DNA of 64,000 nt from Terriglobales bacterium (GTDB taxonomy: Bacteria > Acidobacteriota > Terriglobia > Terriglobales > Acidobacteriaceae): positions 1 through 64,000 of the forward strand of contig DATHMF010000016.1 of assembly GCA_035487355.1 (NCBI GenBank), in the 5' to 3' direction. Both the position numbers and the translations under genes were made by a program. Below are positions 25,923-35,500 of this stretch, piece by piece. Positions within the stretch are counted from its first letter, which is position 1, and each line of letters opens with the position of its first letter. The notes below the pieces were generated by a model. That model was given only the letters and a program-made list of their open reading frames with translations. It was not told the origin of the DNA and did not search any database.

Positions 25923-27995
25923 TCATTCAGGATCCGAACTCTCCCGCTCACTTGCCACAGGCGTTTGACCCGCGCTCTTCTCAATCAACTTCTGCACCGA
26001 GGGCACGATCATAAGCAACAGTTGAGCATTCGGCTTCTTTGCCTGTTCGACCAGCGCGAACTCTGTCTTCCAGGATTCCGGAGCGCGTTCGCCACGATCA
26101 AGATAATCCAGTGCTTGCAATCCCGCCGTGCTCAGCGCAGAAAGATTTTGGGAAACAGGTGCAACTTCCTTCAGCAAAAAAGATTTCTCCAGAAGCGGCT
26201 GCAGAGTTGCCTGGTTATCACGCCAGCGCGTAAGCATGGCACGAATTTGGGTTTTGGTTTCCGGGGTGTTGGATTTGCCCGAAACCAATGCATCCACCAG
26301 ATTTGCAAACTGCCGCGCTGTGTCACTCTCTGGGCGGGCAGCGTCAATCAGGCGATTAAGCGGAGCAGCACTCGTCGGCTCAACCGTTGCGGTTTTTTCA
26401 CGGCTGTAATTTTTGACAGGCTCAACCACGTCAGCGAGCAAGCGCAGCGCTGCGATGTCATCACTTCCGGCAAGACGACGCAGCATCGAGCTGTAACTGG
26501 AGTTATGCGTGAGACCGAGCCAGTCCAGGTTGCGGCTGAATTTATCCAAACGCTGATACATCGAGTTCACATCCTGCACATCGGCGGGTGACCACAGGCG
26601 TTCGGCAATCGCCCCGGTGCGCGGCCAGATGCGTGAGTCAATATTTTCCGCGGAAACATACTCCGACCACATGCATGCTTCCCCGCCAAGGATATGCTTC
26701 TTCTCTTCCGGGCTCAGGGCCGCGGCTGCATCCGCCATGGGATCAACGGCGTAGTGCCGTGAGGCCGGCCATATCAAATCAATGTAATAGCCATTGGAAA
26801 GAAGACCGCTGTAGCCTTGCCGAGCCGCTTCGGCGAGCGACTTCTGTCCGCGCCAGGATTGTATGACGATACTCTTGGGTAGATGTGGATTCAGGATCTC
26901 ATCCCAGCCCATCATGATCTTCCCATGCCGGTTCACGATCGGTTGCACACGTTTATTGAAGTACGCCTGTAGCTCCTGATTATTTTTAAGTCCATGGACG
27001 TGCATGAACTCCTGGATTCTGGGGTTGGCATTCCACTGCTTTCCATTGACCTCGTCGCCCCCGATATGAAAATAAGCATCGGGGAAAAGCCCAGCCATCT
27101 CGCCGATGAATGCGTCGAGAAATTTATAGGTCTTCTCCTGCGTGGGGTCCATTGCCGGATTAAAGACGCCCCATCTGCGTTCGATCTCATAAGGACCGGG
27201 TGCGCTGGCGAGTTCCGGGTAACCAACAAACCAAGCGGTGCTGTGTCCGGGCATATCGAACTCGGGGACCACTCGAATGCCCCGGTCGTGCGCGTACGCA
27301 ATCAACTCGCGAACCTCGGCCTGCGTGTAGTAAAGCCCGTCGGAGCCCATCAGGTGAAGTTTGGGGAATATCTTGCTCTCAACCCGAAAGCCCTGATTGT
27401 CGGAGAGGTGCCAGTGCAGAACATTCAACTTTGCCGCTGCCATGCCGTCGAGGTTGCGCTTGAGCACATCGAGTGGGATAAAATGGCGGCTGACGTCAAT
27501 CATCAGGCCACGCCATGCGAAGCGGGGCTTATCATCCACGGTAATTACAGGTACGGCGAAGCCATCGGGCGTCATCTCCACCAACTGAAGAAATGTCTGT
27601 AGCCCGTGCAGTATGCCCAGCGGAGTCGGCGCCGCAAGCTGTGCGTTGGCAGAGCTCACGATGAGGCCATAGGACTCATCTTCTCCAACCTGCTGCACTG
27701 GGTTGCTTCCATGCTCAGCGCGGATGACCAATGTGGCCTCTGCAGAGTCGCCTATTTTCGTGTTCAGGGGCATTCCGGTTTGCCGCGAAAGCTCGCTCAG
27801 GAATCTTTGGACACCACGTTCAAGCCGCCGGTCTTTATATCCAGTAAGCGCAACTGTGAACGATTGGTTGACGAGAAGCCGTCCGCTGCCAGGCTGAAAA
27901 GAAGATGGCATGGGCATTACATTCAATTGCGGTTGCGGTTGGGCTAGTGTCAGAGGGGCGAACAGTAAACACATAAACAAGGTTAGACCACGCAT
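25923..27995 (-). CDS. Beta-N-acetylhexosaminidase, GH20
   Basis: A 690-residue secreted glycosidase. After a signal peptide (MRGLTLFMCLLFAPLTLAQ) comes a GH20b-like N-terminal domain (about residues 25-150), then the TIM barrel (about 155-500). The barrel contains FAWRGLMIDVSRHF, LHWHLSDNQGFR, GIRVVPEFDMPGHS and HIGGDEVNG, in which Asp314-Glu315 is the catalytic pair of substrate-assisted GH20 enzymes. A C-terminal helical region of about 170 residues follows. It should release terminal GlcNAc/GalNAc from chitin or glycans. I chose ATG 27995 because it starts a proper signal peptide, has GAGGAG ten bases upstream, and avoids overlap with the divergent lprI-like gene. Confidence 0.92.
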   Translation of the reverse strand: MRGLTLFMCLLFAPLTLAQPQPQLNVMPMPSSFQPGSGRLLVNQSFTVALTGYKDRRLERGVQRFLSELSRQTGMPLNTKIGDSAEATLVIRAEHGSNPVQQVGEDESYGLIVSSANAQLAAPTPLGILHGLQTFLQLVEMTPDGFAVPVITVDDKPRFAWRGLMIDVSRHFIPLDVLKRNLDGMAAAKLNVLHWHLSDNQGFRVESKIFPKLHLMGSDGLYYTQAEVRELIAYAHDRGIRVVPEFDMPGHSTAWFVGYPELASAPGPYEIERRWGVFNPAMDPTQEKTYKFLDAFIGEMAGLFPDAYFHIGGDEVNGKQWNANPRIQEFMHVHGLKNNQELQAYFNKRVQPIVNRHGKIMMGWDEILNPHLPKSIVIQSWRGQKSLAEAARQGYSGLLSNGYYIDLIWPASRHYAVDPMADAAAALSPEEKKHILGGEACMWSEYVSAENIDSRIWPRTGAIAERLWSPADVQDVNSMYQRLDKFSRNLDWLGLTHNSSYSSMLRRLAGSDDIAALRLLADVVEPVKNYSREKTATVEPTSAAPLNRLIDAARPESDTARQFANLVDALVSGKSNTPETKTQIRAMLTRWRDNQATLQPLLEKSFLLKEVAPVSQNLSALSTAGLQALDYLDRGERAPESWKTEFALVEQAKKPNAQLLLMIVPSVQKLIEKSAGQTPVASERESSDPE

Positions 27996-28050
27996 TAAAA
28001 GTTTTCTCCTCGGGATCGCGTTGGGTTCTTTGGGCTTCGGCAAACGGCAC

Positions 28051-28078
28051 TTGATATTAATCCCACCCATGTTAATAT
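28051..28078 (+). promoter_or_regulatory. Promoter of the lprI-like gene, possibly leaderless
   Basis: TTGATA (28051-28056) and TAATAT (28073-28078) are separated by 16 bases. Transcription would begin about at 28085, next to the ATG at 28086, and there is no ribosome site. The two elements also contain a 7-base inverted repeat, ATATTAA (28054-28060) and TTAATAT (28072-28078). Confidence 0.45.
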
Positions 28079-28085
28079 ACCGGCC

Positions 28086-28460
28086 ATGCGAAAACTTATT
28101 GTGCTTCTTCTTGTAGGTTTTTCTCTGCCTGCTCTCGCCGACTCTGCCTGCGATCATCCTAAAAATGACTTCGATGGCCTTTACTGCCTGAATAAGGTTT
28201 GGATTGAGGCTGATAAAAACCTCAACCAGGCTTACCAGAAGTTGAGCGCAAAGTTGGATGCCTCGGGCAAAGCTGCATTGAAAAGGGGCCAGCTCGCCTG
28301 GATCAAGTCGCGCAATTCATCCTGCTCAGAGACCAAAGGCGAACAGTTTTTCGTAGATCTGGATTGCGCCTCCAAGACCACCATTGAGCGCGCCAAATTT
28401 CTTGAAGACCGTTACCGCGAGTGCGTGAGCGCCGGCTGCATGAACAGCAAGCTGGAATAG
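28086..28460 (+). CDS. LprI-like secreted protein (DUF1311)
   Basis: A 124-residue exported protein with a signal peptide (MRKLIVLLLVGFSLPALADS) followed by the LprI domain: C-x(n)-C, LNxAYQKLxAKLD, LKRGQLAWIKSRNSSC and an RAKFLEDRY helix. Six cysteines in the mature part should form disulfides. Proteins of this family were described as lysozyme inhibitors in mycobacteria, but most members are uncharacterised. The gene ends three bases from the convergent histidine kinase stop. A 45-base copy of its 3' end lies on the far side of that kinase gene (31420-31464). Confidence 0.85.
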   Translation: MRKLIVLLLVGFSLPALADSACDHPKNDFDGLYCLNKVWIEADKNLNQAYQKLSAKLDASGKAALKRGQLAWIKSRNSSCSETKGEQFFVDLDCASKTTIERAKFLEDRYRECVSAGCMNSKLE

Positions 28461-28463
28461 CCG

Positions 28464-31316
28464 CTAGCTGTGCGCTGCACGGCCATCCAGCACTTCGCGC
28501 ACCTTAACCGTGAGTGAGGCCGGCGTAAACGGTTTTTGCAAAAAGAAAACGTCGGCATCAAGCACTCTCTGCTGGAAGAGCGCGCTGTTCGTATATCCCG
28601 ACATATACAACACCTTAATTTGTGGCCTGCGGGCAACAACTTGCGTAGCCAGTTCCGGACCGCTCAGACCAGGCATGACCATATCGGTCAAAAGCAGGTG
28701 AATGGGGCCGGTGTAGCGCTCACATAAAGAAGCCACGGCTAACGCATCATCTCCAATCAGGACGGAGTAGCCGGAAGCAGTCAAAACCGCGCGCGTCAAC
28801 TCTCGAACTCCCTGGTCGTCTTCCACCAGAAGAATCGTCTCATTGCCTTTCACTGCGGCTGCCGGGAGACGCTCGGCCCGCGTCACAACCGTAGGCTCAT
28901 CCACCCGCGGCAGATAGATTTTAAAAGTGGTTCCCCGCCCTGGCTCGCTATAGACCCAAATGTAGCCGCCGCTTTGCTTCACGATGCCATACACCATGGA
29001 AAGGCCCAGGCCAGTTCCCTTGCCTGGTTCTTTGGTCGTGAAAAAAGGCTCGAAGATGTGCGCTTGTACTTCGGAATCCATGCCAACGCCCGTATCGCTG
29101 ACTGCCAGCATCACATAATGTCCGGGAACAGCGCCTACGTGCTCGCGTGCCCAACTTTCATCCAGGTTCTTGTTGCTTGTTTCGAGCGTGAGCTGGCCAC
29201 CGTTGGGCATGACGTCACGCGCGTTGACCACCAGGTTCATGATTACCTGCTCGATCTGGCTGCGATCAGCTTTTACCAGGCTCAGCTCCGGCCCCGTGAC
29301 GGTTGTCATTTCAATATGTTCACCAATCAAACGGCGCAACATCTTTTCCATGTCGATCACCAGCACGTTGAGATCGAACACCTTCGGCTGCAACACCTGC
29401 CTGCGGCTGAAAGCCAGCAACTGGCGCGTGAGCGCTGCCGCCTGCTCTGCAGCTCCGTCAATTTGTTCGACCTGGGTACGAAGCTCATGGTCGAGACGCG
29501 AGCGGCTCAGGACCAGGTCGGCATAACCTTTCACCACCGTCAATATGTTGTTGAAATCATGAGCGATGCCTCCTGAAAGCGTGCCGATGGCCTCCATTCT
29601 TTGGGCCAGGCGAAGTTGCTCCTCCAGCCGCTTGCGCTCGCTGATATCTATGGCCATGGCCATAACATATTGCGGCTTGCCCTGAAAATCTTTCAGTACT
29701 GAGAGATTCAAATCTGCCCAGACCGTGCGGCCGTCGCGCAGCACATACCGTTTTTCTCGCCGGTCCTGGTCGCGTCTTCCGCTGATGAGCTCTGCATAGC
29801 GCGCCGCATCTGCCTGACGATTTGCAGGGTAGGTAAGTTCGTCGAACAACGCATTGCTGACCGGCTCCTGGGGGCTGAGTGCCAGCATTTTGCGATAAGC
29901 AGGGTTCGTGTCTACTGCATTGCCTTCCATGTCAATCAAGCTGATACCGATCGTCGATCCCTGAAAGAGAGTCCGGAACCGTTTTTCACTTTCCTGCACT
30001 GCCTGTTCGGCCTGTTTGCGCTCTGTGATATCAAGAGAAATACCAATCAGACCCATTACATTACCTTGCGCATCGCGATACGGGCTTTTGGTGGCAAGAA
30101 ATATACGTGGAGCGCCTGCTATTGTGCGCACGCTCTCGTAAGTGTGTGTCTTAGCTGATTCAATGACTGAACGATCTTCCTGCACTATTTGTTGCACCAT
30201 ATCGGCAGAGAAAAAATCACGATCATCTTTGCCAATGACTTCATACGCCGGCCGGCCCAACAATCCGGCGCCCGCCGTGTTGATCATGATGTAGCGCCCT
30301 TGCAGACCTTTTATGAAGATGGCTTCACTCGTACCTTCGATGATCGCCTGCAAAAGATTGTGGTTCAGCCGGAGCGCCTCCGCGCTGTGTTGCTGCTCAC
30401 GTTGCGCCAGCAGCAGACGCGCGTAAGAAATAACCAGGGAAAGCAGAACCGCCATTCCAGCTATCTCGAGTTGCACCCTCGCGACCTCCGCTGCCATCAA
30501 TAAAACCAGGCAGGGAAAGATAAGGGGAAGCACCTGCATGATCAGCAGCCGTCGGAACTGCAAAAACGGCCGCGGGGCTGAAACTGGACGATCGCTGTCT
30601 TTCCATGACGTAGCGGTTATGACCGGTATCAACCACGGCAGGCTCCATACCAGATCGAACCATCCGCCGCTGTCTGGTGGTATGAGCACGCCTGAGGCGA
30701 GATAGAGGTCCGTGAGAAAGGCCAGCAGCCGGAAGTATCCAAACCGCCGGAAAAGAATGCTTGCGGGATCGGAACGTGTATACCATGCCCGAACGAAGAA
30801 CCCCACAGTAGTCAATCCATCAATGATCAAAGACAATCGCCACGAACCCAATGACCCGCCATGCACCAGGTTCGAAAAATAGACGTACACCAATACGACG
30901 ACGATGGCCACCTGTGCAAAGTCGAGAATTCGTGGCCAATCCACCCCCTCCGACTCTGACTCCGGATCGAGAAACAGGCACATCACCAGGGGAGCAATCC
31001 ACGTGGTAAAAAACACGTCAATGCCCCACAAGCTCAAAGTGGGACGATGCAAGATGCTGCTGTAGTAGCACCCAAGGGCCTGGCCGATACACCAGATAGC
31101 GAAACCTGAGGCGACCAACCTCCAGAACATGCGTCCAAATGCGCCGGAACGGTGGGCAGCTTGCAAGGCAGTAACCAGGGCCAGGATTCCAAGCGCAAGC
31201 TGAATAAGGTCAGAGAGGATAGGCCCGGGGAAGCGGCCCTTAAGAAAAGCAATGACAGCCGCATGGGCCCCCAACAGGATGACCGCCAAGAGCACAGGTT
31301 TCCGAGGTACCTGCAT
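28464..31316 (-). CDS. Membrane PAS hybrid histidine kinase
   Basis: A 950-residue sensor kinase. About eight or nine membrane helices fill residues 8-310. Two PAS domains follow (about 320-440 and 445-570; the second with VLRDGRTVWADLNLSVL and a PAC segment). The HisKA domain has LSGGIAHDFNNILTVVKGYA with phospho-acceptor His586; the ATPase domain has MNLVVNARDVMPNGGQ, DTGVGM and GKGTGLGLSMVYGIVKQSGG. A C-terminal receiver domain (about 828-945) has LLLTDMVMPGLSG with phospho-acceptor Asp878. The signal is unknown; the integral membrane input may sense a lipid or redox cue. No separate response regulator is encoded beside it, so output must go elsewhere. Confidence 0.93.
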   Translation of the reverse strand: MQVPRKPVLLAVILLGAHAAVIAFLKGRFPGPILSDLIQLALGILALVTALQAAHRSGAFGRMFWRLVASGFAIWCIGQALGCYYSSILHRPTLSLWGIDVFFTTWIAPLVMCLFLDPESESEGVDWPRILDFAQVAIVVVLVYVYFSNLVHGGSLGSWRLSLIIDGLTTVGFFVRAWYTRSDPASILFRRFGYFRLLAFLTDLYLASGVLIPPDSGGWFDLVWSLPWLIPVITATSWKDSDRPVSAPRPFLQFRRLLIMQVLPLIFPCLVLLMAAEVARVQLEIAGMAVLLSLVISYARLLLAQREQQHSAEALRLNHNLLQAIIEGTSEAIFIKGLQGRYIMINTAGAGLLGRPAYEVIGKDDRDFFSADMVQQIVQEDRSVIESAKTHTYESVRTIAGAPRIFLATKSPYRDAQGNVMGLIGISLDITERKQAEQAVQESEKRFRTLFQGSTIGISLIDMEGNAVDTNPAYRKMLALSPQEPVSNALFDELTYPANRQADAARYAELISGRRDQDRREKRYVLRDGRTVWADLNLSVLKDFQGKPQYVMAMAIDISERKRLEEQLRLAQRMEAIGTLSGGIAHDFNNILTVVKGYADLVLSRSRLDHELRTQVEQIDGAAEQAAALTRQLLAFSRRQVLQPKVFDLNVLVIDMEKMLRRLIGEHIEMTTVTGPELSLVKADRSQIEQVIMNLVVNARDVMPNGGQLTLETSNKNLDESWAREHVGAVPGHYVMLAVSDTGVGMDSEVQAHIFEPFFTTKEPGKGTGLGLSMVYGIVKQSGGYIWVYSEPGRGTTFKIYLPRVDEPTVVTRAERLPAAAVKGNETILLVEDDQGVRELTRAVLTASGYSVLIGDDALAVASLCERYTGPIHLLLTDMVMPGLSGPELATQVVARRPQIKVLYMSGYTNSALFQQRVLDADVFFLQKPFTPASLTVKVREVLDGRAAHS

Positions 31317-31419
31317 ATAAGCCTTTGGCGAACAGAATTATCTTCGGTCCCGTCGCCATTCTATAACGGGAAAAAGATGGAAATCGGAAAAATCTAGCCT
31401 GGTCATCCCAAGAACAACT

Positions 31420-31464
31420 TACCGCGAATGTATGAGCGCCGGCTGCATGAACAGTAAGCTAGAG
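31420..31464 (+). pseudogene. Fragment of a second lprI-like gene (last 15 codons)
   Basis: These 45 bases match 28413-28457, the end of the lprI-like gene, at 39 positions. Translated in the same frame they read YRECMSAGCMNSKLE against YRECVSAGCMNSKLE. Five of the six base changes are silent, which shows that the copy was once under selection as coding sequence. Nothing upstream resembles the rest of the gene. Confidence 0.75.
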
Positions 31465-31600
31465 GTCGGCAAAACGGCTATAAAGCAGTCTCCCCCTCCC
31501 CTATTACTTAGAGTAGTTCATGCCGTGTTAAGTCATTGAGATTCAATGACGTATGGAGGGGATGGAAGTAGTGAAGCATGTGCCCTTGCTCCTCTTCGGT

Positions 31601-31644
31601 GTCAGGAATCTCCCCGGTCTATTCTGTCAGGAATGTTCCCAGTC
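31601..31644. repeat. Two 19-base direct repeats
   Basis: Units at 31601-31619 and 31626-31644 share 16 of 19 bases and start GTCAGGAAT. Repeats of this kind occur at the ends of some IS21-type elements; no transposase gene remains here. Confidence 0.4.
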
Positions 31645-31796
31645 CATAACCATCCCGAGTCATCCCCCCACCCCCCTTGCGTGCAAGGGGGATGGGTTTG
31701 AACCGCGGATTTACTGAAGGGAATCGATTTTCGATGAGGGACTGGCTGCTCACCGGATATTCGTGAATCCTAGGGGAAGATCCGGAATAAAAAATA

Positions 31797-31873
31797 TGGA
31801 GGCCCCGGGCAGAGTCGAACTGCCGACCAACGGTTTAGGAAACCGCTGCTCTATCCATCTGAGCTACGGGGCC
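31797..31873 (-). tRNA. tRNA-Arg (anticodon CCT)
   Basis: Read on the minus strand, GGCCCCG (from 31873) pairs with CGGGGCC to form the acceptor stem, the D-arm is GCTCAGATGGATAGAGC, the anticodon stem GCGGT/ACCGT encloses TTCCTAA with anticodon CCT, and the T-arm is GGCAGTTCGACTCTGCC. CCA is encoded at 31797-31799. It decodes AGG. Confidence 0.95.
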
Positions 31874-32495
31874 ATCTGAGGTATAGGGCGAAGCGAGGTG
31901 CGAGGCCAATACCGATTTTTCAGGCCTCTAGAGCATTCTAGCTTAGTACTCGGTACTCAGTCTTCAGTACTCAGTTCGAAAATGCTCCTCGAGGAGTACC
32001 CACTTGCTAGCTTGTTGTTAGAGTGTCTCAAATCGCATTCTACCCTCGTCGTTATTGGCTAAAATCGGCTCCGGTGTGGAGACTAGCTGGTAGTCGGAAT
32101 TAGTACTCGGTACCCAGTCCTCAGTACTCAGAAAAGAAGGGTTTCGCGACCAAAACAACCTTTTGTCACTCGCTCACTGTCGGCGGATTTCGATAACCTG
32201 CCGGAACAACAAATTTTCAAAGAGCTTTCTTTTAAAGGGCTCCGCGGTAAACTGCTTGGCCCTCGCTAACTGCTCGCGCTCATGCGGCGCCCGCATTTGG
32301 CCCACCCTAAACACACGTCTAACACAATGATGGCCTACGGTTTCTAAGGAGTCAATAATTTGATATCAGAGTGATACCATTTTCAGCAGTCCTCAGTCAT
32401 CGGCCCTCAGGAGTCAAAAGCAATCAGAATTCGCGAAGTGTTTCCACGAGGAAATTTTTACGCTTGATTGGAACTTTGTCTGGAAATCAATCAAA
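31874..32495. repeat. Repeat-rich intergenic region between tRNA-Arg and the RHS gene
   Basis: No gene is seen in about 620 bases. Two 30-base copies of a degenerate CAGTACTCAG-type repeat lie at 31945-31974 and 32102-32131 (two mismatches). A partial copy of the GGGCTCCG element also found in tandem near 58 kb starts at 32235. Two TGATAYCA boxes lie at 32361-32379. There is no open frame downstream of the RHS gene that could encode an immunity protein. Confidence 0.65.
32361..32379. promoter_or_regulatory. Tandem TGATAYCA boxes, second copy
   Basis: TGATATCA (32361-32368) and TGATACCA (32372-32379) repeat the arrangement at 5247-5265 with the same 11-base period but the two variants in opposite order. 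No regulator gene lies next to it. Confidence 0.45.
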
Positions 32496-32535
32496 GAAAA
32501 ACCCCGCCCTAGCAAAGAAAGCTAGGACGGGGCTT
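32496..32535 (-). terminator. Rho-independent terminator of the RHS gene
   Basis: CCCCGCCCTAGC and GCTAGGACGGGG (32502-32532) form a 12-bp stem with one mismatch around a 7-base loop. On the minus strand it ends in GGGGTTTTTC, just past the RHS stop at 32541. Confidence 0.9.
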
Positions 32536-32540
32536 TCAGC

Positions 32541-35500
32541 CTAACGGCCTATTCCACACACAATGGAAGAAAAACTGAAAATAGTAATATCAACAGGAAG
32601 CTTGACCCTTAGTTCAATTTCTTCAAGCGGTTTGGCAATAAGGCCCGTAGCTTTCGTTGCCATGGATTTGAGAGGATACCTGATAGTGGTGCTCAGTATT
32701 TGCTTGGCCTCCCAACCCCCAGTAAAGTAGCGGTACGACCACCCCACCGCAACTGTTTTTGTAATATTGGGAACATACGGAGCGAGACTGTGTGCGACGG
32801 GAGGGCCGAGATGCACTAGTGTCTCTGCTCCTACTTCTTTACCGACTTCACCGGCGTCGCCTTTGGCTATCGCCTCTCCAATGTCAACGCCATTCTGGAC
32901 GCTATTTCCTAAAAGCGCCTTCGAGATAACGCCATTTCCTAGGCGGCCTCCGGTTAGCGATTTCAACCCATTCTGCAAACTAAAGTAATTGGTGCCCGCC
33001 CTCACACAATCTAGAAAAGACGTCTCGTGAGCGGGGGGCACGGCCGGACTATCCGGGCCGAACCCGTAATTTTCGGTGGTCACTTCGCCGGTCGTGCCGT
33101 TAACAGTCTGTACAGTCGTGGGAATCGTAACTATGCCTAAATCGCCAGAATCATTTATGACCAACTCTGTTAATGGGGTTGTTGGCAGGATTATGGGTTC
33201 ATCTGGTGGTGCTGGGGACGGGGAGCCAGGGGCATCTGGTGGTGGCATATCTGATGGTGGACCATCGCCGCCGCCTATATCGCCGCCGCCTCCTCCGTCT
33301 CCGCCTCCTCCGTCTATCTCGTGACACATCGTAATTCCGTCACACTCCCCTGCGCCGCTGGGATCCAGATAGGTAATAGGATCATTTGTGACGTAGGAAT
33401 AACGATTTAGGGATTGAGGATTCGACGAATTTCCCGCCAGTGGATCTAACGACATAAATCTTCCTAGCCCACTGGAATAGTAGCGCGCGGCCGCGTAGTC
33501 CAGACCGGACTCGCTGTCGCGCTCGTACGTAGTGAACTTCCATTTGTCGAGAGCGCCGGTTTCGTACCAAGTTTCACCGAAGGGAAGGTGTCCGAAGGTG
33601 TGCACAACATTGCCACTGGCATCGGTCTCCAGACGGTTGGAGAGATGATCGGGATGGTGATAGATGGCATTGCCGGGTGCATCGAGCGTAGCCAACCGCT
33701 GGCTTCCAGCGTAGATGTATTCCTTGCTTAAACTGCCATTCAGATATTCAGCAATCACCTGGTCGCCTGCATACACATATGTCGTGGAACTGGTTTTTGT
33801 TAGTGTTCCTCCGGAAGCGGACCATAGGTCTTTGCGGATTCGGAGGTCTGCGACATCGTAACCATAGCTGGCGCTGGTTGCACCACCATCGGTCTGGGAC
33901 AAGAGACGGTTTTCAGCGTCATACGTGCGGCTTCGTCCGGGTGTGCCGTCGCTGATCATGTTCCCAGATGCGTCGTACATGAACCCCGGGGTGTTGATAC
34001 GGTTGGTAGCGGGATCAATGCTGAGTTGAGGAGTGCCCAAGGCGAGTGTTCCGCCAACAACATTCTCGCTGAGCCGGTTCCCGTAGCGATCATAGGGCCA
34101 ATTTAAGGCCCATGTATTGGGGGCAGTCAGGTCATTGGTTTGGGCCGCGACCAGCCGCGATAAGGAGTCGTAAATATAGTTAGTGCTGTAGGCCGGCCCG
34201 CGCGCGTCGGTGATTCCCTGTACTTCTCCGTTGTTCTGACTGTTAGGGCCAGTATAGCTGTAGGAGAGGTTGAGCAAGTTCCCAGCAGCAGCACCTGGCT
34301 GGGAATATTGGATGGAGTTCAATTGCTGGTGGTCATTGTAGGCCAGGCTGCCTTGCACCGTGTTCCCATAGGTGAAGCTCAGCAACTGGCCGGCTGCGCT
34401 GTAAGAGTTACTGGTGAAATAAGTACTTCCGTTGCTCTGCACCGAGCTAAGGCGGCCACCGGCATCGTAGTTGTTGGTGACCACTCGGGTAGACGGATAA
34501 GTAATCTGCGTAACCTGACCGGCAGGATTGTATTGATAGCTGACCATGCTCTGCAGATCGTTGGCTCCGGTTGCGCTTACTTGGCTTAGTCGGCCAACCA
34601 CATCATACGAATAAGTTTCGTAGTGACCTGGCGAAGTGCCAGCATCGCCTGCACTGGTAAGGCGGCCCAGGGCGTTCGCTGCCGCACCGCCAACATCATA
34701 GGAAAAGACGCGCGCCGTGGTGCTGCTGTCCGGGTAGTTGACGGCCTTCACTCGATCAAGACCATCGTACGCATAGGTCGTGGTGTAACCTCTGCTATCC
34801 ACGCGACGGCATGGGGAGTCGGGATCGCTGCTGCAAACTGCTCCCGAAGATGTGATATAGAAAAGCTGTGTAGTCCCACCTTCGGGCGTTGTAATCGAGG
34901 TAACGCGGCCCAGGTTGTCGTACATTGTTGTGCGGGTTTGCACGCCTTGGGTAACCTGCGTGAGATTACCGAGCGCATCGTAAGCATATAAGGTGCTAAT
35001 GGGAGCATTGAGCGAGTCCGGAGTCAGATCCGACCCGCCGCTCAGCATCACGCCAGGAGTTGTGAAAGACGGATTGTCCGGCTGATAGGAGCTGGAGGGA
35101 AGATTCACAAAAATGTTGCCGGACGCCCCAGGAGTTTTATAAGTCATTGTGATAGTGGAACCTGAAGCCGAGGCGGTGACAGGGGAACCTGGCTGGTTCA
35201 AACCAGTTGGCCCAGTGCCCACCAGGGCCGAGGCAATCAGCGCGGCCGTGTTGTTGCCGTTTTGCCCGTAAGAGGCGCTCGCGGTAAAGCCGCGCATGGC
35301 AACATAGACAATGCCTGAGTCATAGATCGTTCCTCCATTGGAGGCGTCCTGACCACCGATCAAGTGTGAACCTGAGCTGACCTGGAATGAAGGCGAGGGG
35401 AAGTCCGTAGGATCATTGGACACGATAGAAGTAGACAGCGGGTAGTTCGTTGCCGCGCCCTTCGCCCTGGCGATAAGATCCACAACGATATTGCCAGATT

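Larger units (their letters stand above)
31317..31796. other. Intergenic region with gene debris and repeats
   Basis: Holds the truncated lprI fragment (31420-31464), an 8-bp stem (31532-31550), two 19-base direct repeats beginning GTCAGGAAT (31601-31619 and 31626-31644, 16 of 19 identical), and the palindrome CCCCCTTGC/GCAAGGGGG (31672-31691). No complete gene is seen. Confidence 0.6.
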
